Below, in pieces: positions 14,045 to 28,146 of a stretch of 64,000 nt of DNA (its first letter is position 1; the number at the start of each line of letters is the position of its first letter). The position numbers and the translations under genes are program-made. The stretch comes from Crotalaria pallida (Eukaryota; Streptophyta; Magnoliopsida; Fabales; Fabaceae), in the NCBI GenBank assembly GCA_037953625.1, contig CM075649.1, positions 69,161,290 to 69,225,289 on the forward strand. Direction: 5' to 3'. The notes beneath the pieces were generated by a model that was not told the origin of the DNA, searched no databases, and was given only the letters and a program-made list of their open reading frames with translations.

Positions 14045-15555
14045 AATGTGTATTAGGACTTATAAGAACCATTAGAATGATCCTAAACATTGCTTGGTAC
14101 ACCAAGGGATGTAGAGGGTGTAGCACGAGTCCTTTGATGTTCCAACAAGTGTAGAATGGTTAAGAGAGTATTCTAAAGGCTTAGAATGGTCTAGGAATGT
14201 GTATTAGGACTTATAAGAACCATTAGAATGATCCTAAACATTGCTCGGTACCCCAAGTGACCTAGAGGGTGTAGCATGAGTCCTTGGAGGTTCTAACAAG
14301 TGTAGAATGGTTAAGAGTGTATTCTAAAGGCTTAGAATGGTCTAGGAATATGTATTTGGACTTATAAGAACCATTAGAATGATCCTAAACAATGCTTGAG
14401 TCCCCAAAGGAAGTAGAGCGTGTAGCACGAGTCCATGGAGGTTCTAACAAGTATAGAATGGTTAAGAGAGTATTCTAAAGGCTTAGAATGGTCTAGGAAT
14501 GTTTATTAGGACTTATAAGAACCATTAGAATGATCCTAAACATTGCTCGGTACCCCAAGTGACGTAGAGGGTGTAGCACGAGTCCTTGGAGGTTTTAACA
14601 AGTGTATAATGGTTAAGAGAGTATTCCAAACGCTTAGAATGGTCTAGGAATATGTATTTGGACTTATAAGAACCATTAGAATGATCCTAAACAATGCTTG
14701 AGTCCCCAAAGGAAGTAGAGCGTGTAGCACGAGTCCTTGGAGGTTCTAACAAGTGTAGAATGGTTAAGAGAGTATTCTAAAGGCTTAGAATGGTCTAGGA
14801 AGGTGTATTAGGACTTATAAGAACCATTAGAATGATCCTAAACATTGCTTGGTACACCAAGGGATGTAGAGGGTGTAGCACGAGTCCTTTGATGTTCTAA
14901 CAAGTGTAGAATGGTTAAGAGAGTATTCTCAAGGCTTAGAATGGTCTAGGAATGTGTATTAGGACTTATAAGAACCATTAGAATGATCCTAAACATTGCT
15001 CGGTACCCCAAGTGACCTAGAGGGTGTAGCACGAGTCCTTGGAGGTTCTAACAAGTGTAGAATGGTTAAGAGTGTATTCTAAAGGCTTAGAATGGTCTAG
15101 GAATATGTATTTGGACTTATAAGAACCATTAGAATGATCCTAAACAATGCTTGAGTCCCCAAAGGAAGTAGAGCGTGTCGCACGAGTCCTTGGAGGTTCT
15201 AACAAGTGTAGAATGGTTAAGAGAGTATTCTAAAGGCTTAGAATGGTCTAGGAATGTTTATTAGGACTTATAAGAACCATTAGAATGATCCTAAACAGTA
15301 CTTGAGTCCTCAAGGGACATAGAGGGTGTAGCACGAGTCCTTGGAGGTTTTAACAAGTGTATAATGGTTAAGAGAGTATTCCAAACGCTTAGAATGGTCT
15401 AGGAATATGTATTTGGACTTATATGAACCATTAGAATGATCCTAAACAATGCTTGAGTCCCCAAGGGACGTAGAGCGTGTAGCATGAGTCCTTGGAGGTT
15501 TTAACAAGTGTAGAATGGTTAAGAGAGTATTCTAAAGGCTTAGAATGGTCTAGGA
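14045..15555 (+). repeat. 5-mer higher-order repeat, 755 bp, two copies
   Basis: The mark cctttgatgttc occurs at 14131 and 14886, offset 755 bp or exactly five monomers. The following B (gacctagag), C (aaaggaagtagagcg), tgtttattagg and ttccaaacgctt monomers keep the same order in both copies. The fourth monomer differs in its core: B-like in the first copy and an A-like cagtacttgag in the second, which looks like local replacement. Confidence 0.75.
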
Positions 15556-16129
15556 ATGTGTATTAGGACTTATAAGAACCATTAGAATGATCCTAAACAT
15601 TTCTTGGTACCCCAAAGGACGTAGAGGGTGTAACACGAGTCCTTGGGGGTTCTAAAAAGTGTAGAAAGGTTAAGAGAGTATTATAAAGGCTTAGAATGGT
15701 CTAGGAATGTTTATTAGGACTTATGAGAACCATTAGAATGATCCTAAACAATACTTGAGTCCTCAAGGGACATAGAGGGTGTAGCACGAGTCCTTGGAGG
15801 TTTTAACAAGTGTATAATGGTTAAGAGAGTATTCTAAAGGCTTAGAATCTAGGAATGTGTATTAGGACTTATAAGAACTATTAGAATGATCCTAAACATT
15901 GCTTGGTACACCAAGGGACGTAGAGGGTGTAGCACGAGTCCTTGGATGTTCTAACAAGTGTAGAATGGTTAAGAGAGTATTCCAAAGGCTTAGAATGGTC
16001 TAGGAATGTGTATTAGGACTTATAAGAACCATTAGAATGATCCTAAACATTGCTCGGTACCCCAAGTGACGTAGAGGGTGTAGCACGAGTCCTTGGAGGT
16101 TCTAACAAGTGTAGAATGGTTAAGAGAGT

Positions 16130-16303
16130 ATTCTAAAGGCTTAGAATGGTCTAGGAATATGTATTTGGACTTATAAGAACCATTAGAATGATCCTAAACA
16201 ATGCTTGAGTCCCCAAGGGACGTAGAGCGTGAAGCACAAGTGACGTAGAGGGTGTAGCACGAGTCCTTGGAGGTTCTAACAAGTGTAGAATGGTTAAGAG
16301 AGT
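16130..16303 (+). repeat. 174-bp monomer with 23-bp internal duplication (first of five)
   Basis: This C monomer is 174 bp, not 151. The segment starting gacgtagag at 16219 is partly repeated starting at 16242. The first part reads gacgtagagcgtgaagcac and joins through aagt to gacgtagagggtgtagcac, so the left half is C-like and the right half B-like. This is the structure expected from an out-of-register exchange between a C and a B monomer. The other four copies are at 20070-20243, 21449-21622, 23882-24055 and 27973-28146. Confidence 0.93.
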
Positions 16304-16661
16304 ATTCTAAAGGCTTAGAATGGTCTAGAAATGTGTCTTAGGACTTATAAGAACCATTAGAATGATCCTAAACATTGCTCGGTACCCCAAGTGACGTAGA
16401 GGGTGTAGCACGAGTCCTTCGAGGTTCTAACAAGTGTAGAATGGTTAAGAGTGTATTCTAAAGGCTTAGAATGGTCTAGGAATATGTATTTGGACTTATA
16501 AGAACCATTAGAATGATCCTAAACAATGCTTGAGTCCCCAAGGGAAGTAGAGTGTGTCGCATGAGTCCTTGGAGGTTCTAACAAGTGTAGAATGGTTAAG
16601 AGAGTATTCTAAAGGCTTAGAATGGTCTAGGAATGTGTATTAGGACTTATAAGAACCATTA

Positions 16662-18770
16662 GAATTATCCTAAACATTGCTTGGTACCCCAAAGGACGTA
16701 GAGGGTGTAGCACGAGTCCTTGGAGGTTCTAACAAGTGTAGAATGGTTAAGAGAGTATTCTAAAGGCTTATAATGGTCTAGGAATATGTATTTGGACTTA
16801 TATGAACCATTAGAATGATCCTAAACAATACTTGACTCCCCAAGGGACGTAGAGGGTGTAGCATGAGTCCTTGGAGGTTCTAACAAGTGTAGAATGGTTA
16901 AGAGAGTATTCTTAAGGCTTAGAATGGTCTAGGAAGGTGTATTAGGACTTGTAAGAACCATTAGAATGATCCTAAACATTGCTTGGTACACCAAGGGATG
17001 TAGAGGGTGTAGCACGAGTCCTTGGATGTTCTAACAAGTGTAGAATGGTTAAGAGAGTATTCTAAAGGCTTAGAATGGTCTAGGAATGTTTATTAGGACT
17101 TATAAGAACCATTAGAATGATCCTAAACAATACTTGAGTCCTCAAGGGACATAGAGGGTGTAGCACGAGTCCTTGGAGGTTTTAACAAGTGTATAATGGT
17201 TAAGAGAGTATTCTAAAGGCTTAGAATCTAGGAATGTGCATTAGGACTTAAAAGAACTATTAGAATGATCCTAAACATTGCTTGGTACACCAAGGGACGT
17301 AGAGGGTGTAGCACGAGTCCTTGGATGTTCTAACAAGTGTAGAATGGTAAAGAGAGTATTCTAAAGGCTTAGAATGGTCTAGGAATGTGTATTAGGACTT
17401 ATAAGAACCATTAGAATGATCCTAAACATTGCTCGGTACCCCAAGTGACGTAGAGGGTGTAGCACAAGTCCTTGGAGGTTCTAACAAGTGTAGAATGGTT
17501 AAGAGAGTATTCTAAAGGCTTAGAATGGTCTAGGAATATGTATTTGGACTTATAAGAACCATTAGAATGATCCTAAACAATGCTTGAGTCCCCAAGGGAC
17601 GTAGAGCGTGTAGCATGAGTCCTTGGAGGTTCTAACAAGTGTAGAATAGTTAAGAGAGTATTCTAAAGGCTTAGAATGGTCTAGTAATATGTATTTGGAC
17701 TTATAAGAACCATTAGAATTATCCTAAACATTGCTTGGTACCCCAAAGGACGTAGAGGGTGTAGCACGAGTCCTTGGAGGTTCTAACAAGTGTAGAATGG
17801 TTAAGAGAGTATTCTAAAGGCTTATAATGGTCTAGGAATATGTATTTGGACTTATATGAACCATTAGAATGATCCTAAACAATACTTGACTCCCCAAGGG
17901 ACGTAGAGGGTGTAGCATGAGTCCTTGGAGGTTCTAACAAGTGTAGAATGGTTAAGAGAGTATTCTTAAGGCTTAGAATGGTCTAGGAAGGTGTATTAGG
18001 ACTTGTAAGAACCATTAGAATGATCCTAAACATTGCTTGGTACACCAAGGGATGTAGAGGGTGTAGCACGAGTCCTTGGATGTTCTAACAAGTGTAGAAT
18101 GGTTAAGAGAGTATTCTAAAGGCTTAGAATGGTCTAGGAATGTTTATTAGGACTTATAAGAACCATTAGAATGATCCTAAACAATACTTGAGTCCTCAAG
18201 GGACATAGAGGGTGTAGCACGAGTCCTTGGAGGTTTTAACAAGTGTATAATGGTTAAGAGAGTATTCTAAAGGCTTAGAATCTAGGAATGTGCATTAGGA
18301 CTTAAAAGAACTATTAGAATGATCCTAAACATTGCTTGGTACACCAAGGGACGTAGAGGGTGTAGCACGAGTCCTTGGATGTTCTAACAAGTGTAGAATG
18401 GTAAAGAGAGTATTCTAAAGGCTTAGAATGGTCTAGGAATGTGTATTAGGACTTATAAGAACCATTAGAATGATCCTAAACATTGCTCGGTACCCCAAGT
18501 GACGTAGAGGGTGTAGCACAAGTCCTTGGAGGTTCTAACAAGTGTAGAATGGTTAAGAGAGTATTCTAAAGGCTTAGAATGGTCTAGGAATATGTATTTG
18601 GACTTATAAGAACCATTAGAATGATCCTAAACAATGCTTGAGTCCCCAAGGGACGTAGAGCGTGTAGCATGAGTCCTTGGAGGTTCTAACAAGTGTAGAA
18701 TAGTTAAGAGAGTATTCTAAAGGCTTAGAATGGTCTAGTAATATGTATTTGGACTTATAAGCACCATTAG
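16662..18770 (+). repeat. Nested 7-mer duplication, 1,054 bp
   Basis: Inside the first 26-monomer block, a segment from gaattatcc (near 16662) recurs from 17718. The mark cttgactcccc falls at 16831 and 17885, offset 1,054 bp, which is seven monomers less the three bases of one short monomer. The second copy continues through gcattaggacttaaaag and tagtaatatg before joining different sequence. Not every later block has this doubling, so it postdates or was lost after block formation. Confidence 0.75.
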
Positions 18771-20069
18771 AATGATCCTAAACAATGCTTGAGTCCCCAA
18801 GGGACGTAGAGCGTGTAGCATGAGTCCTTGGAGGTTCTAACAAGTGTAGAATGGTTAAGAGAGTATTCTAAAGGCTTAGAATGGTCTAGGAATGTGTATT
18901 AGGACTTATAAGAACCATTAGAATGATCCTAAACAATGCTTGGTACACCAAGGGATATAGAGGGTGTAGCACGAGTCCTTGGATGTTCTAACAAGTGTAG
19001 AATGGTTAAGAGAGTATTCTAAAGGCTTTGAATGGTCTAGGAATGTTTATTAGGACTTATAAGAACCATTAGAATGATCCTAAACATTGCTCGGTACCCC
19101 AAGTGACGTAGAGGGTGTAGCATGAGTCCTTGGAGGTTCTAACAAGTGTAGAATGGTTAAGAGAGTATTCTAAAGGCTTAGAATGGTCTAGGAATCTGTA
19201 TTTGGACTTATAAGAACCATTAGAATGATCCTAAAATATGCTTGAGTCCCCAAGGGACGTAGAGCGTGTAGCATGAGTCCTTGGAGGTTCTAACAAGTGT
19301 AGAATAGTTAAGAGAGTATTCTAAAGGCTTAGAATGGTCTAGTAATATGTATTTGGACTTATAAGCACCATTAGAATGATCCTAAACAATGCTTGAGTCC
19401 GCAAGGGACGTAGAGCGTGTAGCATGAGTCCTTGGAGGTTCTAACAAGTGTAGAATGGTTAAGAGAGTATTCTAAAGGCTTAGAATGGTCTAGGAATGTG
19501 TATTAGGACTTATAAGAACCATTAGAATGATCCTAAACATTTCTTGGTACCCCAAAGGACGTAGAGGGTGTAACACGAGTCCTTGGGGGTTCTAAAAAGT
19601 GTAGAAAGGTTAAGAGAGTATTATAAAGGCTTAGAATGGTCTAGGAATGTTTATTAGGACTTATGAGAACCATTAGAATGATCCTAAACAATACTTGAGT
19701 CCTCAAGGGACATAGAGGGTGTAGCACGAGTCCTTGGAGGTTTTAACAAGTGTATAATGGTTAAGAGAGTATTCTAAAGGCTTAGAATCTAGGAATGTGT
19801 ATTAGGACTTATAAGAACTATTAGAATGATCCTAAACATTGCTTGGTACACCAAGGGACGTAGAGGGTGTAGCACGAGTCCTTGGATGTTCTAACAAGTG
19901 TAGAATGGTTAAGAGAGTATTCCAAAGGCTTAGAATGGTCTAGGAATGTGTATTAGGACTTATAAGAACCATTAGAATGATCCTAAACATTGCTCGGTAC
20001 CCCAAGTGACGTAGAGGGTGTAGCACGAGTCCTTGGAGGTTCTAACAAGTGTAGAATGGTTAAGAGAGT

Positions 20070-20243
20070 ATTCTAAAGGCTTAGAATGGTCTAGGAATAT
20101 GTATTTGGACTTATAAGAACCATTAGAATGATCCTAAACAATGCTTGAGTCCCCAAGGGACGTAGAGCGTGAAGCACAAGTGACGTAGAGGGTGTAGCAC
20201 GAGTCCTTGGAGGTTCTAACAAGTGTAGAATGGTTAAGAGAGT
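20070..20243 (+). repeat. 174-bp monomer, copy 2
   Basis: It has the same 23-bp duplication, with gacgtagag at 20159 and again at 20182, and sits in the second 26-monomer block. Its neighbours match those of copy 1: short D, B, then this monomer, then a monomer with ggtctagaaatg. Confidence 0.92.
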
Positions 20244-21448
20244 ATTCTAAAGGCTTAGAATGGTCTAGAAATGTGTATTAGGACTTATAAGAACCATTAG
20301 AATGATCCTAAACATTGCTCGGTACCCCAAGTGACGTAGAGGGTGTAGCACGAGTCCTTCGAGGTTCTAACAAGTGTAGAATGGTTAAGAGTGTATTCTA
20401 AAGGCTTAGAATGGTCTAGGAATATGTATTTGGACTGATAAGAACCATTAGAATGATCCTAAACAATGCTTGAGTCCCCAAGGGAAGTAGAGTGTGTCGC
20501 ATGAGTCCTTGGAGGTTCTAACAAGTGTAGAATATTTAAGAGAGTATTCTAAAGGCTTAGAATGGTCTAGGAATGTGTATTAGGACTTATAAGAACCATT
20601 AGAATTATCCTAAACATTGCTTGGTACCCCAAAGGACGTAGAGGGTGTAGCACGAGTCCTTGGAGGTTCTAACAAGTGTAGAATGGTTAAGAGAGTATTC
20701 TAAAGGCTTATAATGGTCTAGGAATATGTATTTGGACTTATATGAACCATTAGAATGATCCTAAACAATACTTGACTCCCCAAGGGGCGTAGAGGGTGTA
20801 GCATGAGTCCTTGGAGGTTCTAACAAGTGTAGAATGGTTAAGAGAGTATTCTTAAGGCTTAGAATGGTCTAGGAAGGTGTATTAGGACTTGTAAGAACCA
20901 TTAGAATGATCCTAAACATTGCTTGGTACACCAAGGGATGTAGAGGGTGTAGCACGAGTCCTTGGATGTTCTAACAAGTGTAGAATGGTTAAGAGAGTAT
21001 TCTAAAGGCTTAGAATGGTCTAGGAATGTTTATTAGGACTTATGAGAACCATTAGAATGATCCTAAACAATACTTGAGTCCTCAAGGGACATAGAGGGTG
21101 TAGCACGAGTCCTTGGAGGTTTTAACAAGTGTATAATGGTTAAGAGAGTATTCTAAAGGCTTAGAATCTAGGAATGTGTATTAGGACTTATAAGAACTAT
21201 TAGAATGATCCTAAACATTGCTTGGTACACCAAGGGAAGTAGAGGGTGTAGCACGAGTCCTTGGATGTTCTAACAAGTGTAGAATGGTTAAGAGAGTATT
21301 CCAAAGGCTTAGAATGGTCTAGGAATGTGTATTAGGACTTATAAGAACCATTAGAATGATCCTAAACATTGCTCGGTACCCCAAGTGACGTAGAGGGTGT
21401 AGCACGAGTCCTTGGAGGTTCTAACAAGTGTAGAATGGTTAAGAGAGT

Positions 21449-21622
21449 ATTCTAAAGGCTTAGAATGGTCTAGGAATATGTATTTGGACTTATAAGAACC
21501 ATTAGAATGATCCTAAACAATGTTTGAGTCCCCAAGGGACGTAGAGCGTGAAGCACAAGTGACGTAGAGGGTGTAGCACGAGTCCTTGGAGGTTCTAACA
21601 AGTGTAGAATGGTTAAGAGAGT
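21449..21622 (+). repeat. 174-bp monomer, copy 3
   Basis: The repeats start at 21538 and 21561. This copy arose from copy 2 through the nested 1,379-bp duplication and carries a private tgtttgag variant. Confidence 0.92.
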
Positions 21623-23881
21623 ATTCTAAAGGCTTAGAATGGTCTAGAAATGTGTATTAGGACTTATAAGAACCATTAGAATGATCCTAAACATTGCTCG
21701 GTACCCCAAGTGACGTAGAGGGTGTAGCACGAGTCCTTCGAGGTTCTAACAAGTGTAGAATGGTTAAGAGTGTATTCTAAAGGCTTAGAATGGTCTAGGA
21801 ATATGTATTTGGACTTATAAGAACCATTAGAATGATCCTAAACAATGCTTGAGTCCCCAAGGGAAGTAGAGTGTGTCGCATGAGTCCTTGGAGGTTCTAA
21901 CAAGTGTAGAATATTTAAGAGAGTATTCTAAAGGCTTAGAATGGTCTAGGAATGTGTATTAGGACTTATAAGAACCATTAGAATTATCCTAAACATTGCT
22001 TGGTACCCCAAAGGACGTAGAGGGTGTAGCACGAGTCCTTGGAGGTTCTAACAAGTGTAGAATGGTTAAGAGAGTATTCTAAAGGCTTATAATGGTCTAG
22101 GAATATGTATTTGGACTTATATGAACCATTAGAATGATCCTAAACAATACTTGACTCCCCAAGGGGCGTAGAGGGTGTAGCATGAGTCCTTGGAGGTTCT
22201 AACAAGTGTAGAATGGTTAAGAGAGTATTCTTAAGGCTTAGAATGGTCTAGGAAGGTGTATTAGGACTTGTAAGAACCATTAGAATGATCCTAAACATTG
22301 CTTGGTACACCAAGGGATGTAGAGGGTGTAGCACGAGTCCTTGGATGTTCTAACAAGTGTAGAATGGTTAAGAGAGTATTCTAAAGGCTTAGAATGGTCT
22401 AGGAATGTTTATTAGGACTTATAAGAACCATTAGAATGATCCTAAACAATACTTGAGTCCTCAAAGGACATAGAGGGTGTAGCACGAGTCCTTGGAGGTT
22501 TTAACAAGTGTATAATGGTTAAGAGAGTATTCTAAAGGCTTAGAATCTAGGAATGTGCATTAGGACTTAAAAGAACTATTAGAATGATCCTAAACATTGC
22601 TTGGTACACCAAGGGACGTAGAGGGTGTAGCACGAGTCCTTGGATGTTCTAACAAGTGTAGAATAGTTAAGAGAGTATTCTAAAGGCTTAGAATGGTCTA
22701 GTAATATGTATTTGGACTTATAAGCACCATTAGAATGATCCTAAACAATGCTTGAGTCCCCAAGGGACGTAGAGCGTGTAGCATGAGTCCTTGGAGGTTC
22801 TAACAAGTGTAGAATGGTTAAGAGAGTATTCTAAAGGCTTTGAATGGTCTAGGAATGTTTATTAGGACTTATAAGAACCATTAGAATGATCCTAAACATT
22901 GCTCGGTACCCCAAGTGACGTAGAGGGTGTAGCATGAGTCCTTGGAGGTTCTAACAAGTGTAGAATGGTTAAGAGAGTATTCTAAAGGCTTAGAATGGTC
23001 TAGGAATCTGTATTTGGACTTATAAGAACCATTAGAATGATCCTAAAATATGCTTGAGTCCCCAAGGGACGTAGAGCGTGTAGCATGAGTTCTTGGAGGT
23101 TCTAACAAGTGTAGAATAGTTAAGAGAGTATTCTAAAGGCTTAGAATGGTCTAGTAATATGTATTTGGACTTATAAGCACCATTAGAATGATCCTAAACA
23201 ATGCTTGAGTCCGCAAGGGACGTAGAGCGTGTAGCATGAGTCCTTGGAGGTTCTAACAAGTGTAGAATGGTTAAGAGAGTATTCTAAAGGCTTAGAATGG
23301 TCTAGGAATGTGTATTAGGACTTATAAGAACCATTAGAATGATCCTAAACATTTCTTGGTACCCCAAAGGACGTAGAGGGTGTAACACGAGTCCTTGGGG
23401 GTTCTAAAAAGTGTAGAAAGGTTAAGAGAGTATTATAAAGGCTTAGAATGGTCTAGGAATGTTTATTAGGACTTATGAGAACCATTAGAATGATCCTAAA
23501 CAATACTTGAGTCCTCAAGGGACATAGAGGGTGTAGCACGAGTCCTTGGAGGTTTTAACAAGTGTATAATGGTTAAGAGAGTATTCTAAAGGCTTAAAAT
23601 CTAGGAATGTGTATTAGGACTTATAAGAACTATTAGAATGATCCTAAACATTGCTTGGTACACCAAGGGACGTAGAGGGTGTAGCACGAGTCCTTGGATG
23701 TTCTAACAAGTGTAGAATGGTTAAGAGAGTATTCCAAAGGCTTAGAATGGTCTAGGAATGTGTATTAGGACTTATAAGAACCATTAGAATGATCCTAAAC
23801 ATTGCTCGGTACCCCAAGTGACGTAGAGGGTGTAGCACGAGTCCTTGGAGGTTCTAACAAGTGTAGAATGGTTAAGAGAGT

Positions 23882-24055
23882 ATTCTAAAGGCTTAGAATG
23901 GTCTAGGAATATGTATTTGGACTTATAAGAACCATTAGAATGATCCTAAACAATGCTTGAGTCCCCAAGGGACGTAGAGCGTGAAGCACAAGTGACGTAG
24001 AGGGTGTAGCACGAGTCCTTGGAGGTTCTAACAAGTGTAGAATGGTTAAGAGAGT
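23882..24055 (+). repeat. 174-bp monomer, copy 4
   Basis: The repeats start at 23971 and 23994. It sits in the third 26-monomer block with the same neighbours as copies 1-3. Confidence 0.92.
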
Positions 24056-27000
24056 ATTCTAAAGGCTTAGAATGGTCTAGAAATGTGTATTAGGACTTAT
24101 AAGAACCATTAGAATGATCCTAAACATTGCTCGGTACCCCAAGTGACGTAGAGGGTGTAGCACGAGTCCTTCGAGGTTCTAACAAGTGTAGAATGGTTAA
24201 GAGTGTATTCTAAAGGCTTAGAATGGTCTAGGAATATGTATTTGGACTTATAAGAACCATTAGAATGATCCTAAACAATGCTTGAGTCCCCAAGGGAAGT
24301 AGAGTGTGTCGCATGAGTCCTTGGAGGTTCTAACAAGTGTAGAATATTTAAGAGAGTATTCTAAAGGCTTAGAATGGTCTAGGAATGTGTATTAGGACTT
24401 ATAAGAACCATTAGAATTATCCTAAACATTGCTTGGTACCCCAAAGGACGTAGAGGGTGTAGCACGAGTCCTTGGAGGTTCTAACAAGTGTAGAATGGTT
24501 AAGAGAGTATTCTAAAGGCTTATAATGGTCTAGGAATATGTATTTGGACTTATATGAACCATTAGAATGATCCTAAACAATACTTGACTCCCCAAGGGAC
24601 GTAGAGGGTGTAGCATGAGTCCTTGGAGGTTCTAACAAGTGTAGAATGGTTAAGAGAGTATTCTTAAGGCTTAGAATGGTCTAGGAAGGTGTATTAGGAC
24701 TTGTAAGAACCATTAGAATGATCCTAAACATTGCTTGGTACACCAAGGGATGTAGAGGGTGTAGCACGAGTCCTTGGATGTTCTAACAAGTGTAGAATGG
24801 TTAAGAGAGTATTCTAAAGGCTTAGAATGGTCTAGGAATGTTTATTAGGACTTATAAGAACCATTAGAATGATCCTAAACAATACTTGAGTCCTCAAAGG
24901 ACATAGAGGGTGTAGCACGAGTCCTTGGAGGTTTTAACAAGTGTATAATGGTTAAGAGAGTATTCTAAAGGCTTAGAATCTAGGAATGTGCATTAGGACT
25001 TAAAAGAACTATTAGAATGATCCTAAACATTGCTTGGTACACCAAGGGACGTAGAGGGTGTAGCACGAGTCCTTGGATGTTCTAACAAGTGTAGAATGGT
25101 AAAGAGAGTATTCTAAAGGCTTAGAATGGTCTAGGAATGTGTATTAGGACTTATAAGAACCATTAGAATGATCCTAAACATTGCTCGGTACCCCAAGTGA
25201 CGTAGAGGGTGTAGCACAAGTCCTTGGAGGTTCTAACAAGTGTAGAATGGTTAAGAGAGTATTCTAAAGGCTTAGAATGGTCTAGGAATATGTATTTGGA
25301 CTTATAAGAACCATTAGAATGATCCTAAACAATGCTTGAGTCCCCAAGGGACGTAGAGCGTGTAGCATGAGTCCTTGGAGGTTCTAACAAGTGTAGAATG
25401 GTTAAGAGAGTATTCTAAAGGCTTAGAATGGTCTAGGAATGTGTATTAGGACTTATAAGAACCATTAGAATGATCCTAAACAATGCTTGGTACACCAAGG
25501 GATATAGAGGGTGTAGCACGAGTCCTTGGATGTTCTAACAAGTGTAGAATGGTTAAGAGAGTATTCTAAAGGCTTTGAATGGTCTAGGAATGTTTATTAG
25601 GACTTATAAGAACCATTAGAATGATCCTAAACATTGCTCGGTACCCCAAGTGACGTAGAGGGTGTAGCATGAGTCCTTGGAGGTTCTAACAAGTGTAGAA
25701 TGGTTAAGAGAGTAATCTAAAGGCTTAGAATGGTCTAGGAATCTGTATTTGGACTTATAAGAACCATTAGAATGATCCTAAAATATGCTTGAGTCCCCAC
25801 GGGACGTAGAGCGTGTAGCATGAGTCCTTGGAGGTTCTAACAAGTGTAGAATGGTTAAGAGAGTATTCTAAAGGCTTAGAATGGTCTAGGAATGTTTATT
25901 AGGACTTATAAGAACCATTAGAATGATCCTAAACAATACTTGAGTCCTCAAAGGACATAGAGGGTGTAGCACGAGTCCTTGGAGGTTTTAACAAGTGTAT
26001 AATGGTTAAGAGAGTATTCTAAAGGCTTAGAATCTAGGAATGTGCATTAGGACTTAAAAGAACTATTAGAATGATCCTAAACATTGCTTGGTACACCAAG
26101 GGACGTAGAGGGTGTAGCACGAGTCCTTGGATGTTCTAACAAGTGTAGAATAGTTAAGAGAGTATTCTAAAGGCTTAGAATGGTCTAGTAATATGTATTT
26201 GGACTTATAAGCACCATTAGAATGATCCTAAACAATGCTTGAGTCCCCAAGGGACGTAGAGCGTGTAGCATGAGTCCTTGGAGGTTCTAACAAGTGTAGA
26301 ATGGTTAAGAGAGTATTCTAAAGGCTTAGAATGGTCTAGGAATGTGTATTAGGACTTATAAGAACCATTAGAATGATCCTAAACATTGCTTGGTAACCCA
26401 AAGGACGTAGAGGGTGTAGCACGAGTCCTTGGAGGTTCTAACAAGTGTAGAATGGTTAAGAGAGTATTCTAAAGGCTTAGAATGGTCTAGGAATATGTAT
26501 TTGGACTTATAAGAACCATTAGAATGATCCTAAACAATGCTTGAGTCCCCAAGGGACGTAGAGCGTGTAGCATGAGTCCTTGGAGGTTCTAACAAGTGTA
26601 GAATAGTTAAGAGAGTATTCTAAAGGCTTAGAATGGTCTAGTAATATGTATTTGGACTTATAAGCACCATTAGAATGATCCTAAACAATGCTTGAGTCCC
26701 CAAGGGACGTAGAGCGTGTAGCATGAGTCCTTGGAGGTTCTAACAAGTGTAGAATGGTTAAGAGAGTATTCTAAAGGCTTAGAATGGTCTAGGAATGTGT
26801 ATTAGGACTTATAAGAACCATTAGAATGATCCTAAACAATGCTTGGTACACCAAGGGATATAGAGGGTGTAGCACGAGTCCTTGGATGTTCTAACAAGTG
26901 TAGAATGGTTAAGAGAGTATTCTAAAGGCTTTGAATGGTCTAGGAATGTTTATTAGGACTTATAAGAACCATTAGAATGATCCTAAACATTGCTCGGTAC

Positions 27001-27972
27001 CCCAAGTGACGTAGAGGGTGTAGCATGAGTCCTTGGAGGTTCTAACAAGTGTAGAATGGTTAAGAGAGTATTCTAAAGGCTTAGAATGGTCTAGGAATGT
27101 GTATTAGGACTTATAAGAACCATTAGAATGATCCTAAACATTGCTTGGTAACCCAAAGGACGTAGAGGGTGTAGCACGAGTCCTTGGAGGTTCTAACAAG
27201 TGTAGAATGGTTAAGAGAGTATTCTAAAGGCTTAGAATGGTCTAGGAATATGTATTTGGACTTATAAGAACCATTAGAATGATCCTAAACAATGCTTGAG
27301 TCCCCAAGGGACGTAGAGCGTGTAGCATGAGTCCTTGGAGGTTCTAACAAGTGTAGAATAGTTAAGAGAGTATTCTAAAGGCTTAGAATGGTCTAGTAAT
27401 ATGTATTTGGACTTATAAGCACCATTAGAATGATCCTAAACAATGCTTGAGTCCCCAAGGGACGTAGAGCGTGTAGCATGAGTCCATGGAGGTTCTAACA
27501 AGTGTAGAATGGTTAAGAGAGTATTATAAAGGCTTAGAATGGTCTAGGAATGTTTATTAGGACTTATGAGAACCATTAGAATGATCCTAAACAATACTTG
27601 AGTCCTCAAGGGACATAGAGGGTGTAGCACGAGTCCTTGGAGGTTTTAACAAGTGTATAATGGTTAAGAGAGTATTCTAAAGGCTTAAAATCTAGGAATG
27701 TGTATTAGGACTTATAAGAACTATTAGAATGATCCTAAACATTGCTTGGTACACCAAGGGACGTAGAGGGTGTAGCACGAGTCCTTGGATGTTCTAACAA
27801 GTGTAGAATGGTTAAGAGAGTATTCCAAAGGCTTAGAATGGTCTAGGAATGTGTATTAGGACTTATAAGAACCATTAGAATGATCCTAAACATTGCTCGG
27901 TACCCCAAGTGACGTAGAGGGTGTAGCACGAGTCCTTGGAGGTTCTAACAAGTGTAGAATGGTTAAGAGAGT

Positions 27973-28146
27973 ATTCTAAAGGCTTAGAATGGTCTAGGAA
28001 TATGTATTTGGACTTATAAGAACCATTAGAATGATCCTAAACAATGCTTGAGTCCCCAAGGGACGTAGAGCGTGAAGCACAAGTGACGTAGAGGGTGTAG
28101 CACGAGTCCTTGGAGGTTCTAACAAGTGTAGAATGGTTAAGAGAGT
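27973..28146 (+). repeat. 174-bp monomer, copy 5
   Basis: The repeats start at 28062 and 28085. It sits in the fourth 26-monomer block. The next monomer has ggtctaggaatg where copies 1-4 have ggtctagaaatg, so this lineage separated or was corrected. Confidence 0.92.

Larger units (their letters stand above)
19624..22419 (+). repeat. Nested 9-mer duplication, 1,379 bp
   Basis: Bases 19624-21040 match 21003-22419 at an offset of 1,379 bp, equal to nine monomers plus 23 (one 174-bp monomer) minus 3 (one 148-bp monomer). Both copies carry ttatgagaacc (19661 and 21040), gcgtgaagcac, gaatatttaag and cttgactccccaagggg. I saw only single differences, for example ggactgataag in the first copy and tgtttgag and gggaagtag in the second. 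Confidence 0.82.
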
